The notes under the pieces: generated by a model | The model's input: only the letters and a program-made list of their open reading frames with translations | The model's database searches: none | Told to the model about the DNA's origin: nothing | Position numbers and translations under genes: made by a program | Shown here: piece after piece, positions 16,091 to 24,494 of the stretch | Layout: every line of letters starts with the position of its first letter | Position numbering within the stretch: the stretch's first letter is position 1 | From: Gleimia europaea ACS-120-V-Col10b | GTDB taxonomy: Bacteria; Actinomycetota; Actinomycetes; Actinomycetales; Actinomycetaceae | Length of the DNA: 64,000 nucleotides | Direction of reading: 5' to 3' | NCBI RefSeq assembly: GCF_000411155.1 | Contig: NZ_KE150266.1 | Location: 868,001-932,000 of the forward strand

Positions 16091-17643
16091 GGTAGCAGTA
16101 CAACCACATTCGCCAGCGCATCAAGAATCGGCTGCGGGAACACGCCCAGCAGGATCGTTGCCACGGCGGCAACAACAACTGCGATGAACGTGTAACCTTC
16201 CGACTTCACAACCACGGTGTTCTCACTCGGCTCAGTGAAGAACATGAGAACCACCAGGCGGAAGTAGTAGAACGCCGTGATTGCCGAAGCCACCAGAGCC
16301 AGGATTACCAGGCCGGTGTAGCCGGCGGAAATGCCTTCCGCAAACACTACGAACTTGCCGATGAATCCGGACGTTAGCGGAATGCCCGCAAACGACAGGA
16401 GGAAAATCAGCATGGCGCCGGCAACAAATGGCGACTTGCGTCCCAAACCAGCCCAGCGGGAAATCTCAGTGGCCTCACCCGTAATGTTCGCGTTTTCATC
16501 CGCCTGGCGCACAAGCGCAACTACGGCGAATGCGCCAACCGTGGCGATGCCGTAACCCAGCAGGTAGAACAGGACCGAGCCCGCAGTGCGTGACGTGGCC
16601 GCCAGAACACCAATGAGGAGGAAGCCAGCATGAGCGATCGAAGAGTATGCGAGGAGCCTCTTAACGTCGGTCTGAACCAGACCCACGAACGTACCGATCA
16701 CGATTGTCAGTGCGGCAACCGCTGCGAAGATCCAAATCAGATCCCACTCGAGGCGAACGCCGATAGTCAGGTAGAGGCGAATCATCGTTGCAAAAGCAGC
16801 AACCTTAACGGCGGCCGCCATGAAACCCGTGATAGGCGTTGGAGCGCCCTGGTACACATCCGGTGTCCACGCGTGGAAAGGTGCGGCGCCAACCTTAAAC
16901 AGCAGGCCGACCATAACCATGAACACGCCCACGATGAGCATCCAGTCCATGCCCGGAACCATCGGAACCTTGACCGAGATTTCGCTCAGAACCACGGAAC
17001 CGGAGAAGCCGTACAGGAGCGCACCACCCATGAGAACGAACGCCGAAGCAAATGCGCCCAGCAAGAAGTACTTCAATGCGGCTTCCTGCGACAGCTGGCG
17101 ACGACGACGAGCCGTTGCCACCAGGATGTACAGAGGCAAAGAGAGCACTTCGAGGGCGATGAACAGCGCGATCAACGTGTTTGCCGCCGGGAACACCATC
17201 ATGCCGCCTAGCGAGAACAGCACGAGCGGGAAGATCTCCGTACGCTGGTATCCCTTCGCGATTGAGAGGTCTTCGTCCGAAGAACCGGGGCGGTCCGAAG
17301 GCTGGGCGGCGAACGCGCCGTCACCAAGCTCGGAACGATCCGCGATTACGAGCAGTGCCAGGAAGGCTACAACCAAGAGCAACGCCTGCGTTGCAAGCGT
17401 GAGCGTATCTTCGATGTACTCCCCATGTGCCTCAGGCATCTGTGCGATTTCAGCCCAGCGCGCCACAATGGCCACGAACGAGACGACAACTGCGATGATC
17501 GAGAGCAGAACCTGTGTGCCACGGCGCGCCTTGTGGGGAACAAATGCTTCCACGAGGACGCCGACAACGGCGGCTCCCAGAACGATCAGAATCGGGGCGA
17601 ATGAGACCCAGGGAATCTGCGGGGCTTGAGTTACAAGATCCAT
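16087..17643 (-). CDS. nuoN: NADH-quinone oxidoreductase subunit N
   Basis: This antiporter-like proton-pumping membrane subunit of complex I has 518 residues. About 14 hydrophobic helices are visible; the core LLFKVGAAPFHAWTPDVYQG contains the conserved Lys and the helix break, and GLVQTDVKRLLAYSSIAHAG is the second typical block. A hydrophilic loop rich in S, E and D around residues 105-130 (ELGDGAFAAQPSDRPGSSDE) is a lineage-specific insertion. The start ATG overlaps the nuoM stop by one base (TAATG), and the end overlaps the prenyl synthase gene. Confidence 0.97.
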   Translation of the reverse strand: MDLVTQAPQIPWVSFAPILIVLGAAVVGVLVEAFVPHKARRGTQVLLSIIAVVVSFVAIVARWAEIAQMPEAHGEYIEDTLTLATQALLLVVAFLALLVIADRSELGDGAFAAQPSDRPGSSDEDLSIAKGYQRTEIFPLVLFSLGGMMVFPAANTLIALFIALEVLSLPLYILVATARRRRQLSQEAALKYFLLGAFASAFVLMGGALLYGFSGSVVLSEISVKVPMVPGMDWMLIVGVFMVMVGLLFKVGAAPFHAWTPDVYQGAPTPITGFMAAAVKVAAFATMIRLYLTIGVRLEWDLIWIFAAVAALTIVIGTFVGLVQTDVKRLLAYSSIAHAGFLLIGVLAATSRTAGSVLFYLLGYGIATVGAFAVVALVRQADENANITGEATEISRWAGLGRKSPFVAGAMLIFLLSFAGIPLTSGFIGKFVVFAEGISAGYTGLVILALVASAITAFYYFRLVVLMFFTEPSENTVVVKSEGYTFIAVVVAAVATILLGVFPQPILDALANVVVLLP

Positions 17644-19220
17644 TAGTTGTTGCTCCCTTCCGTGCCATCGAGCAAAGTGCTTGCTCCGGCGTCGCTTAGA
17701 CGCTCAATGCGCGGCTGCAGGTTCTCGATAGCGCCATCAGCAACCGGGTTGAGCGCGCTTACCAGCGGAGCGGACCAAATACCGAGCACAACCATCGCGG
17801 CGATAAGCGGGGTGATAGCCCCCTTCTCGCGCATGTTCATGTCAGTAAACTTCTCTGCATTTGTTGGCGGCCCCGTGAAGATCGCCTGGTAAGGGATCAG
17901 CAGGTACAAAGCCGCCAGAACCACGCCCAGCACCGCGAAGATGGCTGCCAGCGGGCTAATCTTCCACGTGCCCAAAAGCACCATGAACTCGGGGACGAAG
18001 CCCGACAAGCCCGGGAGCGCAACCGATGCGAGACCGGCAACTAGCCAGGTGCCCGCAATAACTGGGGTTACGCGCTGCATGCCACGGTAGGCCGCGATCT
18101 CGCGCGTACCCCCACGCTCGGTGAGGAAGCCGGAGATCAGGAACATCGCCGCAATCGAAACTCCGTGCGCAACCATGTAGAACATGGCGCCCACCAAAGC
18201 TACGTGCGAGCCGATGTAAATACCGAGCACCATGAAACCAAAGTGCGACACGGACGTGAACGAAACGAGTCGCATGAGATCCTTCTGGCCGATGGCTGCC
18301 AGGCCACCGTACAGAATCGAAATGACAGCGAGGACGATGATTACCGGCGCGGCCGTACTCGAAGCATTCGGGAAGAGCGGTAGCGCCAGGGCAATCATTC
18401 CGTAGGTGCCGATCTTATCGAGGACACCAACCAGCAGAACCGACGTGCCCGGCCGTGCAGCCGCAGCGGTGTCAGGCAGCCAAGTGTGAACTGGAACCAT
18501 CGGGGCCTTAATCGCGAATGCGATAAAGAACGAGATGAAGATCCACATCTCCACGTTGGAGGCCATCGGCGTTCCCGCGAGATTTTCCATGAGGAAAGCG
18601 TTGGGACCGTGATCCGAAACCACCCACAGGCCGATAACACCGGCAAGCATGATCAAGCCACCAAATAGCGAGTAGAGCAAGAACTTCAACGCAGCCGCGC
18701 GAGCGTTCTTGCCGCCGAAGCGGCCAATCATGAAGTAAAGCGGAATCAACATCGCCTCGAAAGCAATGTAGAACAGCACGACGTCGCGGGCCGCGAAGAT
18801 CAGTACCATGAAGCCCTCAAGAATGAGGATAAGTGCCATGTACATGCTGGACTGGCGGGCCCCATCACGCTTGCCCGCATCCTCGTGCCAACCGGCGATG
18901 AGGACGATGGGCACGAGCGCAACCGCGAGAATAATCATCGCCATTGCGAGCTGATTTACGCCCAGGCCCCAGCTGACACCGATCGCTGGAATCCAGTTCT
19001 TCGTCTCCGCGAGCTGGTACGTATTAGTCGCAGACCAGTCGAGGGTAACTGCAGCCGCAATACCAAGAGCTAGTTCGACGAGAGACACGACCAGGGCGAT
19101 GGGGCGGCCGATAACACGTAGCGGCGCCACGGTTACCACCAGGATGCCCACAATCATGGGTAGGGCAATCAGAATGGACAGCCACGGGATTGAAGCTGCC
19201 GAGATAACTTGCATTTCCAT
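17643..19220 (-). CDS. nuoM: NADH-quinone oxidoreductase subunit M
   Basis: This antiporter-like membrane subunit of complex I has 525 residues and about 14 helices. The typical blocks are present: VLFYIAFEAMLIPLYFMIGRFG in its two halves (conserved Glu), FAIKAPMVPVHTWLPD (conserved Lys), AIGQKDLMRLVSFTSVSHFG and FLISGFLTERGGTREIA. GGAGGAAACTG stands directly before the ATG at 19220. The gap to nuoL is 15 bp. Confidence 0.97.
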   Translation of the reverse strand: MEMQVISAASIPWLSILIALPMIVGILVVTVAPLRVIGRPIALVVSLVELALGIAAAVTLDWSATNTYQLAETKNWIPAIGVSWGLGVNQLAMAMIILAVALVPIVLIAGWHEDAGKRDGARQSSMYMALILILEGFMVLIFAARDVVLFYIAFEAMLIPLYFMIGRFGGKNARAAALKFLLYSLFGGLIMLAGVIGLWVVSDHGPNAFLMENLAGTPMASNVEMWIFISFFIAFAIKAPMVPVHTWLPDTAAAARPGTSVLLVGVLDKIGTYGMIALALPLFPNASSTAAPVIIVLAVISILYGGLAAIGQKDLMRLVSFTSVSHFGFMVLGIYIGSHVALVGAMFYMVAHGVSIAAMFLISGFLTERGGTREIAAYRGMQRVTPVIAGTWLVAGLASVALPGLSGFVPEFMVLLGTWKISPLAAIFAVLGVVLAALYLLIPYQAIFTGPPTNAEKFTDMNMREKGAITPLIAAMVVLGIWSAPLVSALNPVADGAIENLQPRIERLSDAGASTLLDGTEGSNN

Positions 19221-19235
19221 CAGTTTCCTCCGCTC

Positions 19236-21209
19236 TTAAATCCGCGTTGCCAAAATGACGACTAGGGCTAGTAGCACGCCACCTGACACGTACGCCGCGT
19301 AGGAGCGGACATAGCCGGTTTGTGCCTTCGACACAGCCCGTCCGGTGCCGGCCGCCAGTTTTGCAAGGCCGCGGACGATGCCGTCTACGAAGGAGTGGTC
19401 TGCTGCGGTCACGCCGCGCATAAGTGCTTGGCCGGGAACCATGAACAGGCCCTCGTTAAGTTGATCCTGGTAGAGGTCGTTGCGCGCCGCGTGAACGAGG
19501 GCTCCCGCTGCGGGTACGGCCTGCGAGACCTCTTCGCGTCCGTACTTCTTCCAGGCGAACAGCGCGCCGATAATCACGACGAGGAGGACGAGAACCTGGA
19601 TTGCAATAACCGGCAACACCGGCTCTGCGTGCAGCGTCTCTCCAGTGACTGGCTCCAGCCAGGTGACGAACGCCGAGTTGATCGTCAGGAGGCCACCGAG
19701 GAACACGGCTCCAACCGCGAGAATAATCATCGGAACCGTCATTAGCGGTGATGACTCGTGCGGCTGAATAGGCTCACCTGCCATCGTCTTTGTCCAGCGG
19801 GCCTTGCCGTGGAACGTCATGAAGAACAGGCGCGACATGTAGAACGCGGTGATTCCCGCACCAACCAGGGCAACCGTTCCGAACACCCACCCGGGCCAGG
19901 AGGCCTCAATGTTGCCAAAGTTGTTGGCCGAGAACGCCGCCTCAATGATCGGATCCTTCGACCAGAAGCCGGAGAACGGCGGTACGCCGAGGATCGCGAG
20001 CCAACCCATCATGAAGGTGATCCACGTGATCTTCATCGCGCCCTTCAGGGCACCGAAGTTACGCATGTTCACCTGGTTGTCCATCGCGTGCATCACCGAA
20101 CCGGCGCCCAGGAACATGAGTGCCTTGAAGAAGCCGTGCGTGAACAGGTGGAAGATCGCAAACGCCCAACCGATCGGGCCCAGGCCCGCACCGAGCATCA
20201 TGTATCCGATTTGCGACATCGTGGATGCTGCAAGCACCTTCTTAATGTCATCCTTCGCGGTACCGATGATCGCTCCAAAGAGGAGGGTGATTGCACCTAC
20301 GATTGCCACTACTGTTCCAGCGATAGGGGCTTGCAGGTAGACGGCGCCGGAGCGCACGATCAGGTAAACGCCTGCAGTAACCATCGTTGCCGCGTGGATG
20401 AGCGCGGAAACCGGCGTGGGGCCGGCCATGGCGTCGCCCAGCCAGGCTTGCAACGGGAACTGTGCGGACTTACCGGTTGCGGCAAGGAGCAGGAACAAGC
20501 CGATTAGCGTGGCCACGCCCTGCGACGCGCCAGTTACCTCTGCGGAAACCGTGCGGAAATCTACGGAGCTGAACTGGGCGACCATAACCATCATGGCCGC
20601 GAGCAGGCCCATGTCACCAACACGGTTCATGACGAACGCCTTCTTCGCTGCCGTGGCGTATTCGGGAACATAGTTCCAGAAGCCGATCAGCAGGTACGAG
20701 GCGAGGCCAACGCCTTCCCAACCGACAAACAAGATCGCGTAGGAGTTGCCGAGCACGAGGATCAGCATGGCCGCGATGAAGAAGTTCAGGTAAGCGAAGA
20801 ACCGGCGGCGATCCGCGTCGTGTTCCATGTACGCAACCGAGTACACGTGAATGAGCGAACCAACGAACGTGACCAGCATGACGAACGTCATCGACAGCGG
20901 ATCCATGAGGAGGCCGAAGTTGATCGTGAAGTCGCCAGCTGGGATCCACTCGAACAGGTTCATCTCCATAGAGCGTTCGGAGGCAGAAACGCCGAGCATC
21001 TGAATGATGATAGCCAGGCCAATGCCGAACGAAGACCAGGAGGCGAGGACGGCAAGCCAGTGGCCCCACCGGTCAGACACGCGCCCCAGTAGGAGCAGAA
21101 GGATAGAAACCGCGAGTGGGATCGCGATCATCAACCAGCCCAGTGATGCTACGCCGGAGGCCGCGATGGCCTCGACGGGTGCCTGGGGAAGAAGCATGGA
21201 GTAGTTCAC
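19236..21209 (-). CDS. nuoL: NADH-quinone oxidoreductase subunit L
   Basis: The largest antiporter-like subunit (657 residues) ends the membrane arm and carries the long lateral helix in its C-terminal part. Seen motifs: GSLIHVYSVAYMEHDADRRR, GWEGVGLASYLLIGFW (conserved Glu), GKSAQFPLQAWLGDAMAGPT (conserved Lys), ALIHAATMVTAGVYLIVR, AKDDIKKVLAASTMSQIGYM and FTHGFFKALMFLGAGSVMHA. The start is a GTG at 21209 with GGGAGG 5 nt upstream; an ATG four codons later is possible. The gap to nuoK is 10 bp. Confidence 0.97.
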   Translation of the reverse strand: MNYSMLLPQAPVEAIAASGVASLGWLMIAIPLAVSILLLLLGRVSDRWGHWLAVLASWSSFGIGLAIIIQMLGVSASERSMEMNLFEWIPAGDFTINFGLLMDPLSMTFVMLVTFVGSLIHVYSVAYMEHDADRRRFFAYLNFFIAAMLILVLGNSYAILFVGWEGVGLASYLLIGFWNYVPEYATAAKKAFVMNRVGDMGLLAAMMVMVAQFSSVDFRTVSAEVTGASQGVATLIGLFLLLAATGKSAQFPLQAWLGDAMAGPTPVSALIHAATMVTAGVYLIVRSGAVYLQAPIAGTVVAIVGAITLLFGAIIGTAKDDIKKVLAASTMSQIGYMMLGAGLGPIGWAFAIFHLFTHGFFKALMFLGAGSVMHAMDNQVNMRNFGALKGAMKITWITFMMGWLAILGVPPFSGFWSKDPIIEAAFSANNFGNIEASWPGWVFGTVALVGAGITAFYMSRLFFMTFHGKARWTKTMAGEPIQPHESSPLMTVPMIILAVGAVFLGGLLTINSAFVTWLEPVTGETLHAEPVLPVIAIQVLVLLVVIIGALFAWKKYGREEVSQAVPAAGALVHAARNDLYQDQLNEGLFMVPGQALMRGVTAADHSFVDGIVRGLAKLAAGTGRAVSKAQTGYVRSYAAYVSGGVLLALVVILATRI

Positions 21210-21219
21210 CTTTCCTCCC

Positions 21220-21519
21220 TCAGTGCTTCAGTAGGTTGACCTCATCGACCGAGGTGGTGCGACGAGATCGGAAGATGGACACGATGATTGCCAGGCCAAC
21301 TACGACCTCGGCGGCGGCAACGATCATGACGAAGAACGCCATCACTTGACCGGTGTAATCACCGTATATGCGGGAAAAAGTGATGAGGACCAGGTTCGCG
21401 GAGTTCAGCATTAGCTCAACTCCCATCAGTGAGATCACTGCGGAGCGGCGAACCATTACCACTGCGGCGCCGATCGAGAAGAGGATCATTGCCAAAATGA
21501 TGTAGTACGAAATGCTCAC
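21220..21519 (-). CDS. nuoK: NADH-quinone oxidoreductase subunit K
   Basis: This 99-residue, three-helix membrane subunit has the conserved buried glutamates: one in [15 protein letters not shown] and one in [13 protein letters not shown]. It is full length. It overlaps the end of nuoJ by 4 bp (GTGA-type coupling). Confidence 0.96.
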   Translation of the reverse strand: MSISYYIILAMILFSIGAAVVMVRRSAVISLMGVELMLNSANLVLITFSRIYGDYTGQVMAFFVMIVAAAEVVVGLAIIVSIFRSRRTTSVDEVNLLKH

Positions 21520-22484
21520 TGCTCGTCCTCCTTAACTTCGGGCTCGCCAGCTTCGATTTCGGGGCGGGCCTCGTATTGGAGGAGACCGTCCGGGGCTTCC
21601 TCGCCGGCCATGCCCCACGTGCGGGCGTGTTCCACACTCTGGGTGGCGGCCACGCCGTGGTATGGGTGTTGCGGCTGCTTGCCGATTGCCTGCTCTCCGA
21701 GCGAGCGTGCAAGCTCCGGATCGAGGGAACCGATGGAGCGGTCAAGGCCGCGCACACGAACCACGCGCGGAATCGATTCTTGAACCGGCTTGTGAGTTTC
21801 ACCCGAAATAGCACCAACGTCAAACGCCGTGGAGCGAGCGAACACGCCTGGCGCAGTGTACTGGCCAATGTGGCGGCCGGTTTCTGCGTAGGCGGACATC
21901 TTCGCGTCAACAACATGCTTTTGCGTGCGCTTCGGGGTGAGGCGATCGCCGTGAGTCAAAAGAACAGCTCCCACGGCGGCGGTAATCAGGAGCGAGCCGG
22001 CAAGTTCCATCGAGAACCAGTAGTTAGAGAAGAGGGCGAGCGCCAGGTTCTCCACCGGAGCGTTCGAGTACGGATCAACGCCGAAGTCTTTAACTGCCGG
22101 CAGATTTGCCTTCCAAACCACTGCGGACAGGGCGAACGCCATAGTGCCCGCGCCAATCACGGCGAGCACAATGTTGCTTCGCTTTTGGTTCTGGTAGTTA
22201 TCCGTTGCCTGCAGGCCGATCATCATAAGGACGAACAGGAACAGCATCATGATCGCACCCGTGTAGACCACGATCTGAACAACACCCATGAAGGGCGCTC
22301 CCTGCGCGAAGTAGAGGACGGAGAGGCCAAGCATGACCAGCACCATTGACAACGCCGCGTAGGCCGCCTTCTTAAAGAAGAGGACACCCAGGGCACCGAA
22401 AACCATGACCGCGGCGGTGATCCAGAATAGGACTGTCTCACCCGCGCCGATCGTGGCTACTGCATCAATTGGGGTCGGATTCAC
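21516..22484 (-). CDS. nuoJ: NADH-quinone oxidoreductase subunit J with long C-terminal tail
   Basis: The first 170 or so residues form the usual five helices, with the marker [20 protein letters not shown] and [21 protein letters not shown] hydrophilic tail of about 140 residues follows ([20 protein letters not shown] onward), rich in E, P and R. Extended NuoJ tails are common in actinobacteria but this one is long; its role is unknown. The total is 322 residues. The start overlaps the nuoI stop by 4 bp. Confidence 0.95.
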   Translation of the reverse strand: MNPTPIDAVATIGAGETVLFWITAAVMVFGALGVLFFKKAAYAALSMVLVMLGLSVLYFAQGAPFMGVVQIVVYTGAIMMLFLFVLMMIGLQATDNYQNQKRSNIVLAVIGAGTMAFALSAVVWKANLPAVKDFGVDPYSNAPVENLALALFSNYWFSMELAGSLLITAAVGAVLLTHGDRLTPKRTQKHVVDAKMSAYAETGRHIGQYTAPGVFARSTAFDVGAISGETHKPVQESIPRVVRVRGLDRSIGSLDPELARSLGEQAIGKQPQHPYHGVAATQSVEHARTWGMAGEEAPDGLLQYEARPEIEAGEPEVKEDEQ

Positions 22485-23173
22485 TTACTCTCGCCTCCTT
22501 CGGTTTCCATGCTAGCGAGAGCCATTTCGTTCTTTTCTGCGGCCTTAGCAGCGGCTTCCAAGGTGGGGTCGTCTGGGCGGTGTTCACGCACCCATTCAAC
22601 CTGCGCCTTGGTGGGGCCGGTTACAGCGCCGCGGTAGTAGTCACCATCGGACAGCCCCTCCACCATCGGGTGCGGGGCAGCAAGCATGCCTTCTTCCATT
22701 GGGGCGAGAATCTGATCTTTTTCAAAGATCAGGTCGCGGCGATGGTAGTCGGCAAGTTCAAAATCGTTACCCATCGTGAGGGCGCGCGTGGGGCACGCCT
22801 CGATGCAGAGACCACAGAAGATGCAACGCAGGTAGTTCACCTGGTAGACGCGGCCGAAGCGCTCACCGGGAGCGTACTGCGCGTCCGGAGTGTTGTTCGC
22901 TGCTTCAACGAGGATCGCGTCCGCAGGGCACGCCCATGCGCAAAGCTCACAGCCGATGCACTTTTCGAGGCCGTCCGCGTAACGGTTGAGCTGGTGGCGG
23001 CCGTGGAAGCGGGGTTGCACGAACGGACCTTCGAACGGGTATTGCTCCGTAACTACCGGGCGGAACATCGACGAGATGGTTACGCCGAAACCAGCTACCG
23101 GCGCAAACAGGTTGCCCCAAAAGCCTTTCGGGTCGTGCTCGTAGAGCATCTCTTCGTTCTTGTCTTTACTCAT
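22481..23173 (-). CDS. nuoI: NADH-quinone oxidoreductase subunit I
   Basis: This peripheral-arm subunit carries clusters N6a and N6b. Both 8-Fe ferredoxin motifs are intact: [16 protein letters not shown] and [34 protein letters not shown] is the usual lead-in. The total is 230 residues with a charged C-terminal tail of about 50 residues. The start lies inside the last codons of nuoH (8-bp overlap). Confidence 0.97.
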   Translation of the reverse strand: MSKDKNEEMLYEHDPKGFWGNLFAPVAGFGVTISSMFRPVVTEQYPFEGPFVQPRFHGRHQLNRYADGLEKCIGCELCAWACPADAILVEAANNTPDAQYAPGERFGRVYQVNYLRCIFCGLCIEACPTRALTMGNDFELADYHRRDLIFEKDQILAPMEEGMLAAPHPMVEGLSDGDYYRGAVTGPTKAQVEWVREHRPDDPTLEAAAKAAEKNEMALASMETEGGESK

Positions 23174-24494
23174 CGCGCACTTCCTTCTGATCAGTTGCGA
23201 CGGTGGCGGCCGGAACTAGACCCGCCCTCGGGGACGGGGGTAGCTGCTGGCCGGGTAGAGGCGGTACCGGGTAGCCGCCCGCGAACGGGTCAAATTCTCC
23301 TACCGGCTTAACTTCAGGCTCGGGGCGATCGAATATCCACAGGATGATCATGACGACGAGGAACACCGCCACGATTCCACCCGTGATCACAAGGAGTGAA
23401 TCCGTTACCCACATGCGCACGCCCTGCAACGTTGCGACTAGTACTAGCCACACGAGGGAGGTTGGGATCAGGACCTTCCAGCCCAGCTTCATAAACTGGT
23501 CGTAGCGGAAACGCAGGAGCGTACCACGGATCCAAACCATGCAGAAGAAGAAGAACCACATCTTCAGGTTGAACCACAAGAAGCCCCACCAGCCGGAGTT
23601 AAAGTCGATGAAAGGAACGTAAGACAGGCCAAACGGTGCGTGCCAGCCGCCGAAGAACACCGTGGTTGCAACAGCGGAAACGTTAAACATGTTGATGTAT
23701 TCGGACAGGTAGTACCAGCCGAACTTCATCGACGAGTATTCGGTCATGTGACCGGCAACCAGCTCGCCTTCAGCCTCGGGAAGGTCGAATGGGAGGCGAT
23801 TGACTTCGCCCACCATCGAAATGAAGTAGACGATGAACGCGGGTAGGAGGGCGAACGCCCACCAAACGCTGTGCTGGGCCGCAACGATCTCGGAGGTGGA
23901 GATGGAGCCAGCCACGAGGAACACGGACACGAGCGAAAGACCCATCGCCAGCTCGTAGGAGATGACCTGCGCGGCGGCGCGAACCGAGCCGAGGAGCGGC
24001 AGAGTAGAACGCGTTGACCAACCACCAAGAACCGTGCCGTACAGGCCGATCGAGGCGATCGCCAGAATGTAGAGAATCGCGATTGGCGTGTCCGCCATCT
24101 GCAGTGGCGTAGAGCGCCCGAACATGTTCACATTCGGGCCCATCGGGATGACCGCCAGCACCATGAATGCGGAGAACGCAGAAATGGAGGGGGCAACGAA
24201 GTAGATGAACTTCTCTGCCTTGTCCGTCCAAATGTCCTCCTTGAACAGGAGCTTCACGGCGTCCGCAAATGCTTGGAACAGGCCGAGCGGGCCGGCAACA
24301 TTCGGGCCCGGACGCGTTTGCATACGACCAAGACCACGTCGTTCAACCCAGAGCGCCAGGATCACTGACATGATCAGGAATAGCACGATGAACAGGGCCT
24401 TCAGTAGGCTCAGCCACCAGGTCTCTTCGCTGAAGTCAGCCGGCGCGGTTGTCGGTGGAGCAAACGGCATCAGAGTTAGTGCAAGATTACTCAC
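23166..24494 (-). CDS. nuoH: NADH-quinone oxidoreductase subunit H
   Basis: This membrane subunit lines the quinone chamber between the arms. The 442-residue protein shows [62 protein letters not shown] (acidic quinone-channel loop) and [20 protein letters not shown]. About 60 extra C-terminal residues, rich in P, resemble other actinobacterial NuoH. The start overlaps the end of nuoG by 4 bp. Confidence 0.97.
   Translation of the reverse strand: MSNLALTLMPFAPPTTAPADFSEETWWLSLLKALFIVLFLIMSVILALWVERRGLGRMQTRPGPNVAGPLGLFQAFADAVKLLFKEDIWTDKAEKFIYFVAPSISAFSAFMVLAVIPMGPNVNMFGRSTPLQMADTPIAILYILAIASIGLYGTVLGGWSTRSTLPLLGSVRAAAQVISYELAMGLSLVSVFLVAGSISTSEIVAAQHSVWWAFALLPAFIVYFISMVGEVNRLPFDLPEAEGELVAGHMTEYSSMKFGWYYLSEYINMFNVSAVATTVFFGGWHAPFGLSYVPFIDFNSGWWGFLWFNLKMWFFFFCMVWIRGTLLRFRYDQFMKLGWKVLIPTSLVWLVLVATLQGVRMWVTDSLLVITGGIVAVFLVVMIILWIFDRPEPEVKPVGEFDPFAGGYPVPPLPGQQLPPSPRAGLVPAATVATDQKEVRDE

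Noticed and set aside
16820-17629. Plus-strand open frame of 269 codons opposite nuoN
   Set aside because: Antisense of a well-conserved membrane subunit; composition is Thr/Ser/Arg-biased as expected for a shadow frame.
19758-20507. Plus-strand open frame of 249 codons opposite nuoL
   Set aside because: It is an antisense shadow of the conserved nuoL sequence, rich in Arg and His, with no motif and no ribosome site.
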